From Gavia stellata (Eukaryota; Chordata; Aves; Gaviiformes; Gaviidae), in the NCBI RefSeq assembly GCF_030936135.1, contig NC_082613.1, positions 7,130,001 to 7,194,000 on the forward strand: DNA of 64,000 bases. The letters are read 5' to 3'. Below the pieces are notes generated by a model, which saw only the letters and a program-made list of their open reading frames with translations, did not search any database and was not told the origin of the DNA. The first letter of the stretch is position 1. The number at the start of each line of letters is the position of its first letter. Shown here one piece after another: positions 42,269-54,000 of this stretch. The translations under genes were made by a program, and so were the position numbers.

Positions 42269-42485
42269 CTGAGATGAACTGTGCAGCTGAAAATTTGGGG
42301 GACATCTATGTGGGTTTGGGAATTTGGAGAGCTGAATTGCAGAAGCATTCAGACTGGAATCTGCTCAGGAGTGTGTACTCAAGGGACGAGAAACCACATC
42401 CAGGCTCTGCCCAGGCCAAACCAGGGCTGTTTACAACAGCCAGGGGCTATCTAGAGATGACTGAGTCAAGAGGTGACAAGAGCGG
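42269..42485 (+). CDS. Possible internal exon linking the two halves of the unrecognised gene
   Basis: A 217-nt open frame runs from an acceptor-like CTTGCTAAAG to a donor AGCGG/GTAAAG (GT at 42486), phase 1 to 2. That is exactly the phase change needed to join the 36431 and 47377 exons. The peptide includes AENLGDIYVGLGIWRAELQ and ends near LEMTESRGDKS. The acceptor tract is weak. With this exon the whole chain gives 378 codons without a stop. The phase match alone has about a one in nine chance. Confidence 0.27.
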
Positions 42486-45400
42486 GTAAAGAGAATGAAA
42501 ACATAGCTACTAAATGGCTCAGTGCTGCAGTCAGTGTGTGCAGAGAACATCGGGCATCATGTCATTTCAGTCATACAAATAATTTGGCAGTCCTCTAATA
42601 ATATGATGTATTGCCATATAATTGCATAGCTAATTTGGAGCAAGACTAAATTAATTCCTTAATGTAGAGTTCTGCAAGATACACTAGTCTTTTATGTTGA
42701 GTTTCCCTCAGTTAATCTGAAAGGTAGCCAGATAAACAACTTGTGGTAATAATGGTGTAATTGTTCTCAGTCAAACCTTGAATGTTAGAAAGAAAAAGCC
42801 CAGCTTTCCTGTACTGCTGCCAGACATAGTTGTCACTCTCTTCTATTCCACGAGGTGGAGAAGCTCACCAGTGGAACTGAGAGGAAAGGGAGATAGATGC
42901 TAAGCAAACTGTGCAAAACAAGACTGCTTCTGATCAAGAAACCCTTTGTTTTATTTTGAGCCCAAACCTGCCTTTTTTTTAAAAAGAAAAATGAACTGAT
43001 CAACCAAAGTTTCAAATATAACATGTTATTTCCTAAGGGAGGAAGATGACTTTCACATCCAAAGCAAGCACCATTTCCCATCCCTCTTCCAAAATAAAGT
43101 TGCTTATTACCAACATTTAATAGCCTTTCCCACTGGGTAAAGATCGGTAAAATCTTTAACCCTCTTTTATAGATGGAGAAGCAAATAAAGGCTAAGGAGC
43201 TTTCTTGAGATACACTATAGCTCCGTAGTAAAAACAGTGAATCACCCAATTTTGAGTTACAGCTAATGAGACTAGAAATACCAGCACAGGAAAACTGATG
43301 AAATACATCATAATCCTATATGGATTTACAGTGAGTGAAAACACGTATCATGAGCACTCCTCAAACTGAGATGCCTAATTTGATCCCCAGTTAGGTGACA
43401 GTATGCTATTTGCTTTTGCTGTTTGAATTGTGGGCAGAGATTGTACCCACTGAAAGAACGTCCTTTGAAAACTTTACCGTGTTGTCTGATAAACCAGGTG
43501 GGGACTGGAGGCTTATTGAAATTAAGGGATAAAGGCTTGGATTTGTTGTTGAGATTGGGTGTTGGGCAGGGCGGCCCTACAGAAGATCCAATCTCAAAGC
43601 TATTCTGCGTGTACAAGTGTGGGATTCTGGATGCTGGACTGAAGACATATCAACATTGACAAGAGCAAACAGACATGAGATATCTCTGGTCGTGTTAACC
43701 CTCCAACTGCAAGTGCAGGGTCATTTGCATCAGGCTCTTCTGAGCTGGCAGGACACAAAGCTGCCTGAATGCTGGGTGATCTAGCTGTCCTAGCCCAGGG
43801 TCGGGGCTTATTAGCTAAAACACAGCATGAAGCTAGTGAGAGTGCGGTGCCAGCTCCATAAATAGAGCATCTCTGTAAGCTATCCACTTGCAGTATGGCA
43901 GATCCTCAGGGCACAGGGCAGTGCTCTCCTCAGGGAGCTTACAGGTTTATGAGTCAAAGTTCTCTTCCAGGTTTAACTGTCTTGAGAGAAATGCTAGACC
44001 TCAGTTATCTCAGTTTACTTAGCTGTAGGATAGATTTTACTATAACCAGTAAAAGTAGTCCAGCTGGATCATTTAAGGATTAAGTGATACATGAAGCAAG
44101 AGATGATCCATAAGAATTTCTTCTTTTGAAGTGTAATCCTGCCTTTTGATACAGGTTGTCTCAAACTTCGAAAGCCTGGCTCTGGGAAACTGGACCTTAA
44201 CCTACACCTAGACTTTCTGAATGTGTCCTGTTTACTGAAGGTCTGAATCCCTTTAGCATCTATCAGCATTCTTCTTGTCTGAATCTTGCCTTCTGCGCAA
44301 ATCTCAAGAACTGAGAACATGATAGTTAGAGCATGATAGTTTTAGGTTGTATCAAGATGAACTCTGTACTTTCAATCTATTATAATGTTTGATCTTTCTG
44401 ACCCCAAATCAAAGCTATTTTCTGAAGCATTACCATGGTGATGCACAACACAGCGTATTGTCATTGCCAGTGCTTTTAGAGCTTTATTGAAATCTTTTTG
44501 AGCTGAAGAAAAAGATGTATATGAAATAATAGTACATTATGTTGGAGATTGACTTACAATATAAAATATTTAATAGAATCTCTAAAATTATATCAAGACA
44601 AGTTACCAGAAAATTAAAAATACCTAAGTATATAGAGCTGCAAACATAGACATTAGTGTGTGAGTAGAACCAAGCCTCTCCTTCCAAAGCACGGAAGGAA
44701 CAAATGTTTGCTAGCAAATTGAGTAATTGTTTCTGAAAATTGGCAGCTATCTAGTTTCTGGGTAAGCCTTCAGTATTACCTATTCCTAAGAAACTTCTTT
44801 GGATTCACAGAGTGCTTACTATTGTGAAGCTAATAGATATGTTTTGGATGAATACATTTTTCCATTTGAATTGTGAGTGCAGTAACCTTTAGTCATACAT
44901 AGACAAGATAATTTCAATTCTAGGCTTAGTCCAGCAAAATTGCTTGATTCAGAATCCGATGTGCGCATTGGCTTAATTATTTTTGAGGGGTTTTTTTTCC
45001 ATTGTGATGAATCTTATGTGATGATCAGATTGTGAAGTTTATTTTACATGTATGGTAAATTCATCTTAGGTTTGATGAATTTAGTTCTCCTCTGTTATCC
45101 CCTGCTCTTTAAAAATACGCAGGGATTATTTTATCACTTTTTAGAACACTCTTTGTAAACATCATATTCTGCAGATCTAACCCCATCTTCCCTGAAAAAC
45201 AACAACGGGTGTTTGATGTGAAATCCTGACCCTATTCAGGATTCAGCAGGAATCTTAAACCATTAACGGGCAGTTCGCACTCCACTCAGTACAAAGGAAG
45301 GCCAACCCCCCCGTCATTTTCCAAGGTTAGGCAAGAGCTCTCTTGCTGAGACATGCAAGAGTTGACTGATCGTGCTTGAATCTTTTTGTCTGCTCTGATG

Positions 45401-47376
45401 TAGGCTGGTAAAAGTGCAGTCAATGCTATATATTTTACCTTGTATATCATTAATTTTAACATATTTTGTAATTTCCTCTCAAAATTCATGAATGAGAATA
45501 GAACCATTAAATTTACATACCTCAATGACTAAGCAGTTATGTTAACCGGATTGTTAGAAACATCAATATTACTTGAAAGTAGGTCTAATTATATACTGCT
45601 TCACATATTGGGCGTTATTTCTGTCTGAATTGTAGTGTGGCTAAATTATTATTTTGATTAAGCTGATGAGTTAATTCTCATTTATCTATCTCTTTCATTC
45701 TGATTGATTTCATTCAGAAACCTTTTAAATCTACATAGCTGTCCCACTCTGAGAAGCCTCCCACTAAAGTTCAAACAATACAGTGCTATTCTTCACAAGG
45801 GCAGAGTTATCAGAAACTGGGAGGAGGAAGAGAATGGGATGGGATAGTTTAAGTCATAGGACTGAACTTCCTGAGTGAATTTGGGCATTACTCAAGAAGT
45901 TTAAGTTAATGCAAATCAATGCAAATCAGTTCAGCTTTGCATCCAGAAGCCAAATAAATGGGTTGAACTAGCAGACTTGAACTTGCTTGTGCTAAGTCAC
46001 CCTGATTAGCTGCCTTTTTCCAGCAGGTCCTTAACAAGTCTGGAAAATTTTTTTTCCAAGGATTTTTATTTACCATCATGTGTGTAATTTCCTGAGACTG
46101 ATGTTCTGCTAGTTGGTAACCTCTGTCTTTCCTGAAGGAGGCACCTGACATATTCATGAGACCATTTCCTAAATGATGGGAAAGATTGCACAAGTTCTTT
46201 CAGAATTAACTAGAGCTCTCAGTGGTGGGCTCTTGCCACAGAAGGGGTGAGGCTGACAAGGCGCTCTTGCTAGTTCTTATCCTCTCCCCTTTGTATGAAT
46301 AAGTGTTCCATGTGGTCGGTAGTGAATGAAGCTGAGTGCCAGAAGACTCTCCAATCCAACACATAGTGTGTTTGTCTTACCTAAAGAGGTGACTCAGCTC
46401 TTAATTTCCAGATCCGTCTATAAGGTTCATTAACACTTCATTTGCTAAGTAATAATAAAAAAGTGGAAGTACAGCAATCAAAAGAACAAATTAGGAATTA
46501 TGGGAACTGTGGCTGAGCATTACAGCTCACTTGGTCACTTGCTTGGACTGTGCTCAATCACCTCCCCGTGTTGCACATCTTCTAGTTAGACTGTAAGTGC
46601 TATGATTGTACTTGTTAAGCTAAAGCTTTGTAGACGTGGTTATGGGTAAAGGACAGCTCTTGTACATAACTGGTGTTTGAGCCATATAGAGCTTCGTGTG
46701 CTATTAACTGGAGGCAGGTTACCAGAGATGATGCTGGGTGGTCTACCTGTGATAGTACTGCAGATTTAAAGGACAGTGGCTTTACGTGTTACTGTTGTTG
46801 TACTGGCTTGGTGCTGCTCTGCTTTGTAACACCAATAAAATGCCTCAAACATTACTGATTGCTTCTGAGCTTTGCCAGAGCTCTCTTCTTTCCAGCTGTG
46901 ATGTCTGGAGCACCCACTAGCAACATGCTACAGAAAAGTGACACAGCCACACTGGCTTTCCCTTCCACACTCCATGTCTGACCTTTGCACATACAGTAGG
47001 AAAAAAGGAGAAATATGTTTAGCAATTAACGTCTCCGTTCTTGGTGAATAGCTAGCTTAAGGGTTAACTACCAGCAACAATAACACGTTAAATAAACCAA
47101 TAAATGGATTAAATACAGCATTGCTTATATATGAAAAAAATGCTTCAGATAAGCAAAGAGTTTTTTGGTTTTGGCTGGATATCTTGAGCCTAGTCCTGCT
47201 CCCAAGTTAGTTATAGCCGGATACTCGGTGGTTGTAGGCTGTCTTCTCCCACAGGAAGACCCATGCTTACTGCATGGGGGTTACACCATTCTCCAGACAA
47301 GCCAGTCTTTGTTTCTGGCTTCCTCCTTGCTTGAATGCAAGCTGTGCACTAGCTCTAGCTCCCCACCCCTTTGCAG

Positions 47377-47625
47377 TCTGGATACAATGCAGAGTAATTT
47401 AATTAAGGATGCTCTGTGGAGAAAAGAGAAGGCTGCGGCAGCCAGGGGACAGCACATAAAAGCAGAGCATCAGCTGCAGCTAAATGATCAATTGCATTGC
47501 AAAAAGAATAACGGGTACTGTGACAAGTTGGAAAAAAGACAGTTTATACAAACTCACACGGTTCCCATGTTATGCTCAGAATCAGGACACAGCATATTCT
47601 TTTATGAGCTATTGCAGCAGGCAGT
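47377..47625 (+). CDS. Candidate internal exon of the unrecognised gene
   Basis: The acceptor has a strong pyrimidine tract (CCCCACCCCTTTGCAG) and the donor is CAGT/GTGAGT (GT at 47626), phase 2 to 2. The 82 full codons encode a charged, helix-prone peptide: LDTMQSNLIKDALWRKEKAA, then RGQHIKAEHQLQLNDQL, KLEKRQFIQTH and GHSIFFYELLQQA. The same frame stays open well into the upstream intron, so its length alone is weak evidence. The splice sites and the exact phase match with the next exon are the better support. Confidence 0.5.
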
Positions 47626-49090
47626 GTGAGTATTGTATCTTTGCATATTGCTTCATTTTTCTAACTGGGCCATGACATTTAATGAAACTGATTTTTTTCC
47701 CCTCATTAATAATGCAAAATATTTAAACAGTGTCTAGCATTGCTTTTAGAGGCTTTGCTGATAACTTTAGTTGCTCTTAGCAGGACTGGTTAGCTTCAGT
47801 AAGAGAAAAAGGATGGTCTGATCATTTCTATGTGAGTTTAGAAACTGCAGGGCTCCTGTAGAAGAACCTACAGTCCTGTTTAGGGACCTAATTTTCCCAC
47901 ATGTTGTACAAGTAGCTTTGCTATCTTGCCAGCAGTGGCCAGCATCCTGGATGCAGAGCCATCCAGAAGGAAACTTCAGGTAGGAGTGCCCAGAAGGTGT
48001 GGACATATGTTCCACCTTGGCGTGTATTAACCTCTTTTCTTCTTTAGACTTTTATCTCTGTGTGTGACACAGGGTAATGGGTCAGAGGACTAACAAGTCT
48101 CCATTTTATTACTTCACTTCTCTCCTAAAACTTCCTAATTCCCTGAGGCTTTTAGAGGGAGAAGGGGCCTCATAACTTGACTTGGTTTTCAAATAGACAG
48201 AAAATCAAAGGTCCACACTTGCTGTGGCAGTATCAGGGCAACTATAATTGCACTGATGCTAGTGGAAAGAAACCTACTTCAGAGTTTCCCCATTGCAATG
48301 GGAATTTTGAGACTATTTTAATGCTTAAATTATTTTAAAAGTTAAGTACTGCATGCGGTTTCAGGAGCTGGCTTAAAAAACTATAAATTCAAACTCATTC
48401 TAATGTTAATTGCACTGATCTATGTACTGGGCTAATTGCAAAGCTTTTAGCTATGTTGGTTGTCCATGCACTCCCTACTTCCCTGCCCAGGAGTCTCAAA
48501 TTACATATAATGGAAAAAATTAAAGCATGAAATGGTTACTGCAAGTGGCTTAGATTGCAGTCTGCCATAACATCTACGTCATCTGCACAGGAAACAAAAA
48601 GCGTTATTGTCTGGAACATTTCCATTCATCTAAAAGACATCAGGAAGGCCTAGCACTTGACTTTTACATGAAAAAGTCTTAATTTTTATATGCTACAAAA
48701 CAGAAAAAGGGGTTTTTCTTAGAATGTGTTCGTGATTCCGAAAGACATCAGAAAGCTGTACTTAACGATTGTAAATTAGATAGTAAAAAGCCTGAGCAAA
48801 ATAACAGAAATTCCTCGAGTTTTGGTGGCTAACGTTTTAAGTACCATGTCTTAATACAGTAAAGTGATATGCTATAGAGTCACTTTATGGTGAGGGGTCT
48901 TGTCACTGGAAGAGAATAAGGACAAGGACTCATCCCTGTTCCCTCTCTAAGTCCTCAAAGGAGGGGACTCACGTAAGTGACAAGGCCACAAAGCTTTTCT
49001 TTTGTTGAGGCCTCAGTTGATGCAAGAGAAGCTGGAAGGTTTTCAGAGCAATAGAAAACACTTAACCATCTCTCCTTTTCTTTGTTAAAG

Positions 49091-49244
49091 AATGATGCAC
49101 ATACTGCCTAGATGCAGTCTGCAAAATAGGTCCAGACACATTCCAAAGCTCCACCAAAACCGAGCTCTGGCACAGTATGAACGAGGTCATCCAGAGTTGG
49201 TCAGGCTGGAATGTCTTCAATATGTTTTACTTGCACCTGGCATT
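49091..49244 (+). CDS. Candidate penultimate exon of the unrecognised gene
   Basis: The acceptor CTTTTCTTTGTTAAAG and donor ATT/GTGAGT (GT at 49245) flank a frame in phase 2 to 0. It encodes MMHILPRCSLQNRSRHIPK, then LHQNRALAQYERGHPELVRL and ECLQYVLLAPGI. It follows the 47377 exon and leads to the last exon without a frame clash. Basic and leucine-rich, no recognised domain. Confidence 0.55.
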
Positions 49245-49740
49245 GTGAGTACCCACCTGATTTTCTTGCTGTGAAGGTCAATTAACTGTGCTGTTAAAAA
49301 ATTCAGCATGAAATATTCACCGTCTATGACACAGGCCTTCCTCTTTTAAATTACCAGTGTCCTGAAGGTCAGATCCTGCACATCCACTTGACAGTTCTGC
49401 TGATCTCCTCATTCTACACTGTTCTCAGATGTTACTGGTTAGTAACAGTAATCACAAAGTCCTTCTGCACTGTTTCTTTTTAAAAAGTGTCATACAATTT
49501 GGGTCTGCTTTTGTCTACAGGAATGGCAGTATCTTTCCAGTCTTTCTTTCTTTAATCATCTGGAGAAAAAAAATCCCTTTCAAGTGCATTATGGCAAACC
49601 TTTAAGTGACAGCATCTCTGAGATGAGAGTGTTATCAGGTTGGCGCAGTCTGAGTAAATTGGAGTGAGCTTGGATGACCTCTTCCCGTTGTTCAGAAACA
49701 ACGCTGTGAGCCTCACAGCATCTGTTTTTTTGCTTTGCAG

Positions 49741-49848
49741 GAGCACCCCAGAGAGAAGATGATCATCTATTGTCAAAAAGTAGCACCTTTTCTAACAAGA
49801 ACAGTAGAATTAGAAGCACGAATCTGGAATTATGGTAGCTTGTTATAA
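49741..49848 (+). CDS. Candidate last exon of the unrecognised gene
   Basis: A strong acceptor (TGTTTTTTTGCTTTGCAG) is followed by 35 codons beginning EHPREKMIIYCQKVAPFL, then TRTVELEARIWNYGSLL, and TAA at 49846-49848. Poly(A) signals follow within about 110 nt. The phase (0) matches the preceding exon. A second frame (phase 2) is also open here for 34 codons, but it does not fit the upstream donor. The C-terminus is amphipathic and I do not recognise it. Confidence 0.55.
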   Translation, partial: EHPREKMIIYCQKVAPFLTRTVELEARIWNYGSLL

Positions 49849-49935
49849 ATGAGAGCAGCCAGGAGGCAACCAATGCACAAATCTGCACTTCCTGAAGGAA
49901 GTACAGGAAAGGTACAAATTGGTATCAACCAAGAG

Positions 49936-49958
49936 AATAAAAACTGCACGAAAATAAA
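49936..49958 (+). terminator. Two poly(A) signals after the candidate gene
   Basis: AATAAA occurs at 49936-49941 and again at 49953-49958, about 90-110 nt after the TAA. This gives a plausible short 3' UTR with cleavage near 49975. Confidence 0.55.
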
Positions 49959-51044
49959 TTACTGATGAATATAAGAAATGCTGATGCATTGAAAATGCCT
50001 TTGCTCTCATTCATTCTCCATGGACATTTCCTTCAACATACTTGGCAATCAACTGCAGGCAGTTTAGTTTTATTCTGAGAAAGCAGTTGTAGATACTTGC
50101 ATATTATCAACCAAATTCAGAAAAGTCTATAGGGAAATGGGCCACCTGTACTGCTGTTGTGTCTTCTAGCTGGTCCCACTCCCACTGGTCAGTGTTTCTT
50201 GGAGGGCTCTTCTCCCAGTGAGGCTTCCAGAAGCAGTCAGCAGACTGAGCCCTCTGGAAAGCATACTGACAGTTTTTGGGAGTGGTGACATTTTCAGTAG
50301 TGAACTTGCTGGTTAGATGCTTAGATGGGAGCTGATCTCTTTTGAAAAATCTGACTCAGCAAAGTCTAAATGGCAAGACTCCTGATACTGTGGTGTCACC
50401 AGGTTTCAATCATGGCACCCTAGTTTTATGTGCCTCTCTCTAAACTCCTGCTCCTGTCTTTTGCTGTCTCAGAGTTTGCCAGTCGCAGGTGGTTAAACGG
50501 TGCGAGTCCGTGTCACCACTGGAGCCTAATTTGTTTGTAGGTAGAGTTTCCTTTTCTTCATGGAACTTGCTGTGCTGCTCCATGTGGCAGAGTGAGAAGG
50601 CAGGCAGCTGGCTGCCTTGCTCTGTAGTAATGCAGGCCATTCACAAATTCAGGCAAAGGAGCTGCCACAGACTGAGTTTTCAGAAATACCTTGTTGAACA
50701 AAAGTCTTTGGCAATGGGATGGAGAAGCCCCTGACAGTGAGGTACAAGAGCACTGACCATGATAATTTTTCCAGAGAGGATTTTTGATCATTAGGATTTT
50801 CCCCTCGATTAATAGTTCACCCTATTGGGATTAGGTGACATTTTCAAGCATTTTTGTTACTGTTGTTGAAGGTTATTTGGAGGTCTGAAGCTGGCCAATG
50901 TAATAAGTCAGGGCTTGAAGTATTTGCTTATACAGAATAGAAAAAAGCCCTGCCACTATTTCACAGTATGGTGTCAAGAAAGCCTTAATTTTCATGTGCT
51001 TGATGGTAAGAGGTAATTGATTTGTAATTTGTCTTGGGTTTGTG

Positions 51045-51060
51045 TTTTTTTTTTTTTTTT
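51045..51060. repeat. T16 homopolymer
   Basis: Uninterrupted T run followed by AAATAAG. No retroposon body is recognised on either side. Confidence 0.9.
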
Positions 51061-54000
51061 AAATAAGAAACTTCTCTAATCATCATTTAATGTACTGTTG
51101 CATCCAATGATTATCTTCTTCCACTTGAGTTACTCTTCCCATGGTGGTGTCTAACTCTGTTTAAAACTGAGTTTTTTGTCAAAGCTAGATTCATGATGGC
51201 TCCATAACCTTCCTCCCTTGAAGGAAAGTAATTATTCAACCAAAATATATACACTTTGGTTATTATGTCAACATACCCACTTCCTGCTGGGTATTAAACT
51301 GTATTATTCCTGGAGTCTGGACTGGGAATATGATTAATAACAGGTTCTGATACAGAAGATAGTAAATGAAGGCAGAGTAATAGTAATTTTTCATTTGAAT
51401 CACAGACAAATTGGCTGTTTTGCAGTACTTGTCTATTGCAATTATATGTTGTTTTGCTTCCTAATACTGATTTCCTTCCACAGTTTATTAGCATGAATGT
51501 CAGGGAAACACTAGCATATTTTTTTTGTCTATAAACACTTCTGGCCAGGTGGAGAAGGCAGCCCTGTCTGAACTGCTGATTAGATCTGTTAGAATTCAGG
51601 CACTCCTGCAAGATAGCGCTTTTGCTGAGCGCCTCTGATTCTGCCCGTGGTGTGGCACAGCAAGCTGCTCGCAGCATCAACCTGCTTGTGGTGGCCATCT
51701 GTGAATGGCATGATTTGTGAAAATCTGGGGAAAAGATGTGCAAACCTTCTGCAGATGTAGTGCATACTGAAAGCCAGATCATGCTTTTCTGGCTTGCACA
51801 AGTCACCCTGCTGAGCTTAAACTGCAGGTTTGCACTCTGACATGGAGCAGTGCCAAGCTGCTCAAAAGGCTTGTCACTTTTTTTATTATTCTGAAACAGG
51901 ATGTTGAGCTCTTCAGAAATGTTGACCTGCTGAGTTAGATTTGCAATCAAACTTCGGCTGGATTTGCACAGGGGACACTCAGCTGTTCACACGTTGTGGT
52001 GCTTATGGTCAAGATCCTATACTCTTCCAGAACTCAATGTTCCCAGCTCTCTGAAGAAATTTGGCCCCAGCATGCCTTTAAATACACAGAGGAACTAAAA
52101 GGGAGAAAAATAAAAAAAGGAATTGCTTTTGTTTTCTAATTTCTCCATTAGAACAGCTGTATTTTGTAGTTCCACAAAATAAGATGTTAAAAACTGAAAC
52201 AGCAGCTGGATTAAGTTGACAGAGGGTCTGGAAGAGAACCATTGAGATTTAAGCTTCCCACAAGAAGTAGGTAGTATTAATCTTTCTAAGTAAATTGTAG
52301 ATTGCTTTGTGCTGGTTTGTCTTAAAATGATCATTGTAAATCTGTGGATCTCATTTGTTTTTCACATTTTAATTCAAACTAGCTAGATGTAAGACAGGCA
52401 GCAGAACAGAGGATGCTTAAATTCTTTCTAAAAGAACACAAACAAATAATACTTTCATACATACAAAGAATGAATGTGACTGCAAAAAACAGTTAATTCC
52501 AGATTTTCTATGAATTGTCAGTGACAGATTCAAAGTGTGCCTTCATAAGGGAAATGAATATCTGGCTTGTAAATATACATGCATAAATGCACAGATACAT
52601 ATATAAATATACGCATATAACTCATGATGATGGGAAAGTTCTTAACAAACTATTTTTTACTGTGAGCTACTAATTGTAGGATGTGAAAGTACACCTTTTA
52701 GCTACTTAGACACCATGAATGTACAGCCAATGTGGGTCTGATTACGTAGGTGCTGACACAACGGGCAAGGTGCTATTGGATTCACAATGTAAACAAAAAG
52801 GTTTTTTGAAAATTAATTTATTACAACATTAACATGATCATGCTAAGCAATATTTTTCAAACAAATACATATTTTGTGATGATAATTTCTCACTAAGATA
52901 TGGCTTGTTTCTAGACTTTTCCTCCCCTACAGAAATTACTTTTTGCTTTTAACACATGCTCGCTCATTATGCAGATGGCTTAATCATCTTGTATACATTT
53001 CTATATCAATGTGGGAACTGTATTCTTAGATAATTCCATCTTTTCCTTTATTCAGAAAATCTCATCGCTCAGAGTTCTTTGATGTGGTGGTTTTGATCAT
53101 GGAGAGCTTTGACTCACTGTTTACAGAGCTGTCTTAATGTACTTATCTCTTCAGGAAATGTAATGTTAAAACCTTGTGTTACATGTTCTGCTCTTACCAG
53201 TTTCGATAAAACAAGAAAGTGGGTAGTATATCAGTGAATTAATTTTCTAAATAGCAATATTTGTGCATATGCCTAGGAAGCTATTTGCCTTTCCTGATTA
53301 GTAATTATACAACAAATTGGGAGTAACTGTCACATTAGAAGTAAAGTATTACTTCAGTATATCAGAATAATTTTTAATTAAGAAGAACTACCAAAGGGAC
53401 AGCATTTAAGAAAACAAAACACAAAACTGTCACATAGCTCCAGCTATCCCAGGAAATTCTGTTCCCTGAGCTGCCTCTTGGCCGTTACAATCTGGAAAAT
53501 ACTGTTCCCTGAACTAAATATCCTCCCTGCCAGCTTTGCTAGCTTCAGTATTTGACATTAATTAAGAAATGGTCCCCTACATCTTTTCCTATCTCTCCCT
53601 AGGCTTTATAAGTGAAAACTTATAAGCAGCATGTTTTGGTGGCTAAATAAGAAATTCTGTTCATTTAGGAGGGGGCAACAGCAGGGAAGTACAGGAAAGA
53701 TGCTTCTGCCCACGATAACTATTAAGTGGTATTCTGGTGCGTAAGCCAGACAAACAAAGCCTTGTACTCTAGTTTTCCTTAAGCAAAGCAAACCAAAAGC
53801 ATCCAGTACAATATTCAATACCTCTTAACATACTTCTTTTCAGATAATTATTGAGCTGGTTTTGAATATTTCTTGTACATTTGGACTGTCAGTATTTTCA
53901 CTACTCTTAGATTCTGGTAAGGAGCTGCACTTAGGTTAAAAAAAAGATATTTAAAATCCAGCATATCTGAGAAATAATTAGTTCCATTTTGATTACCCTG

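Larger units (their letters stand above)
36705..47376 (+). other. Unresolved interval of the candidate gene (long intron or introns)
   Basis: AT-rich and mostly non-coding. The exon at 36431 ends in phase 1 and the one at 47377 begins in phase 2, so at least one exon is needed here. Two possible ones are listed separately (40045 and 42269). A third acceptor (TTGTTTTACAG at 41137) is followed by a short open frame ending at a weak donor near 41184. Other plus-strand frames have stops or no splice sites. Confidence 0.35.
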
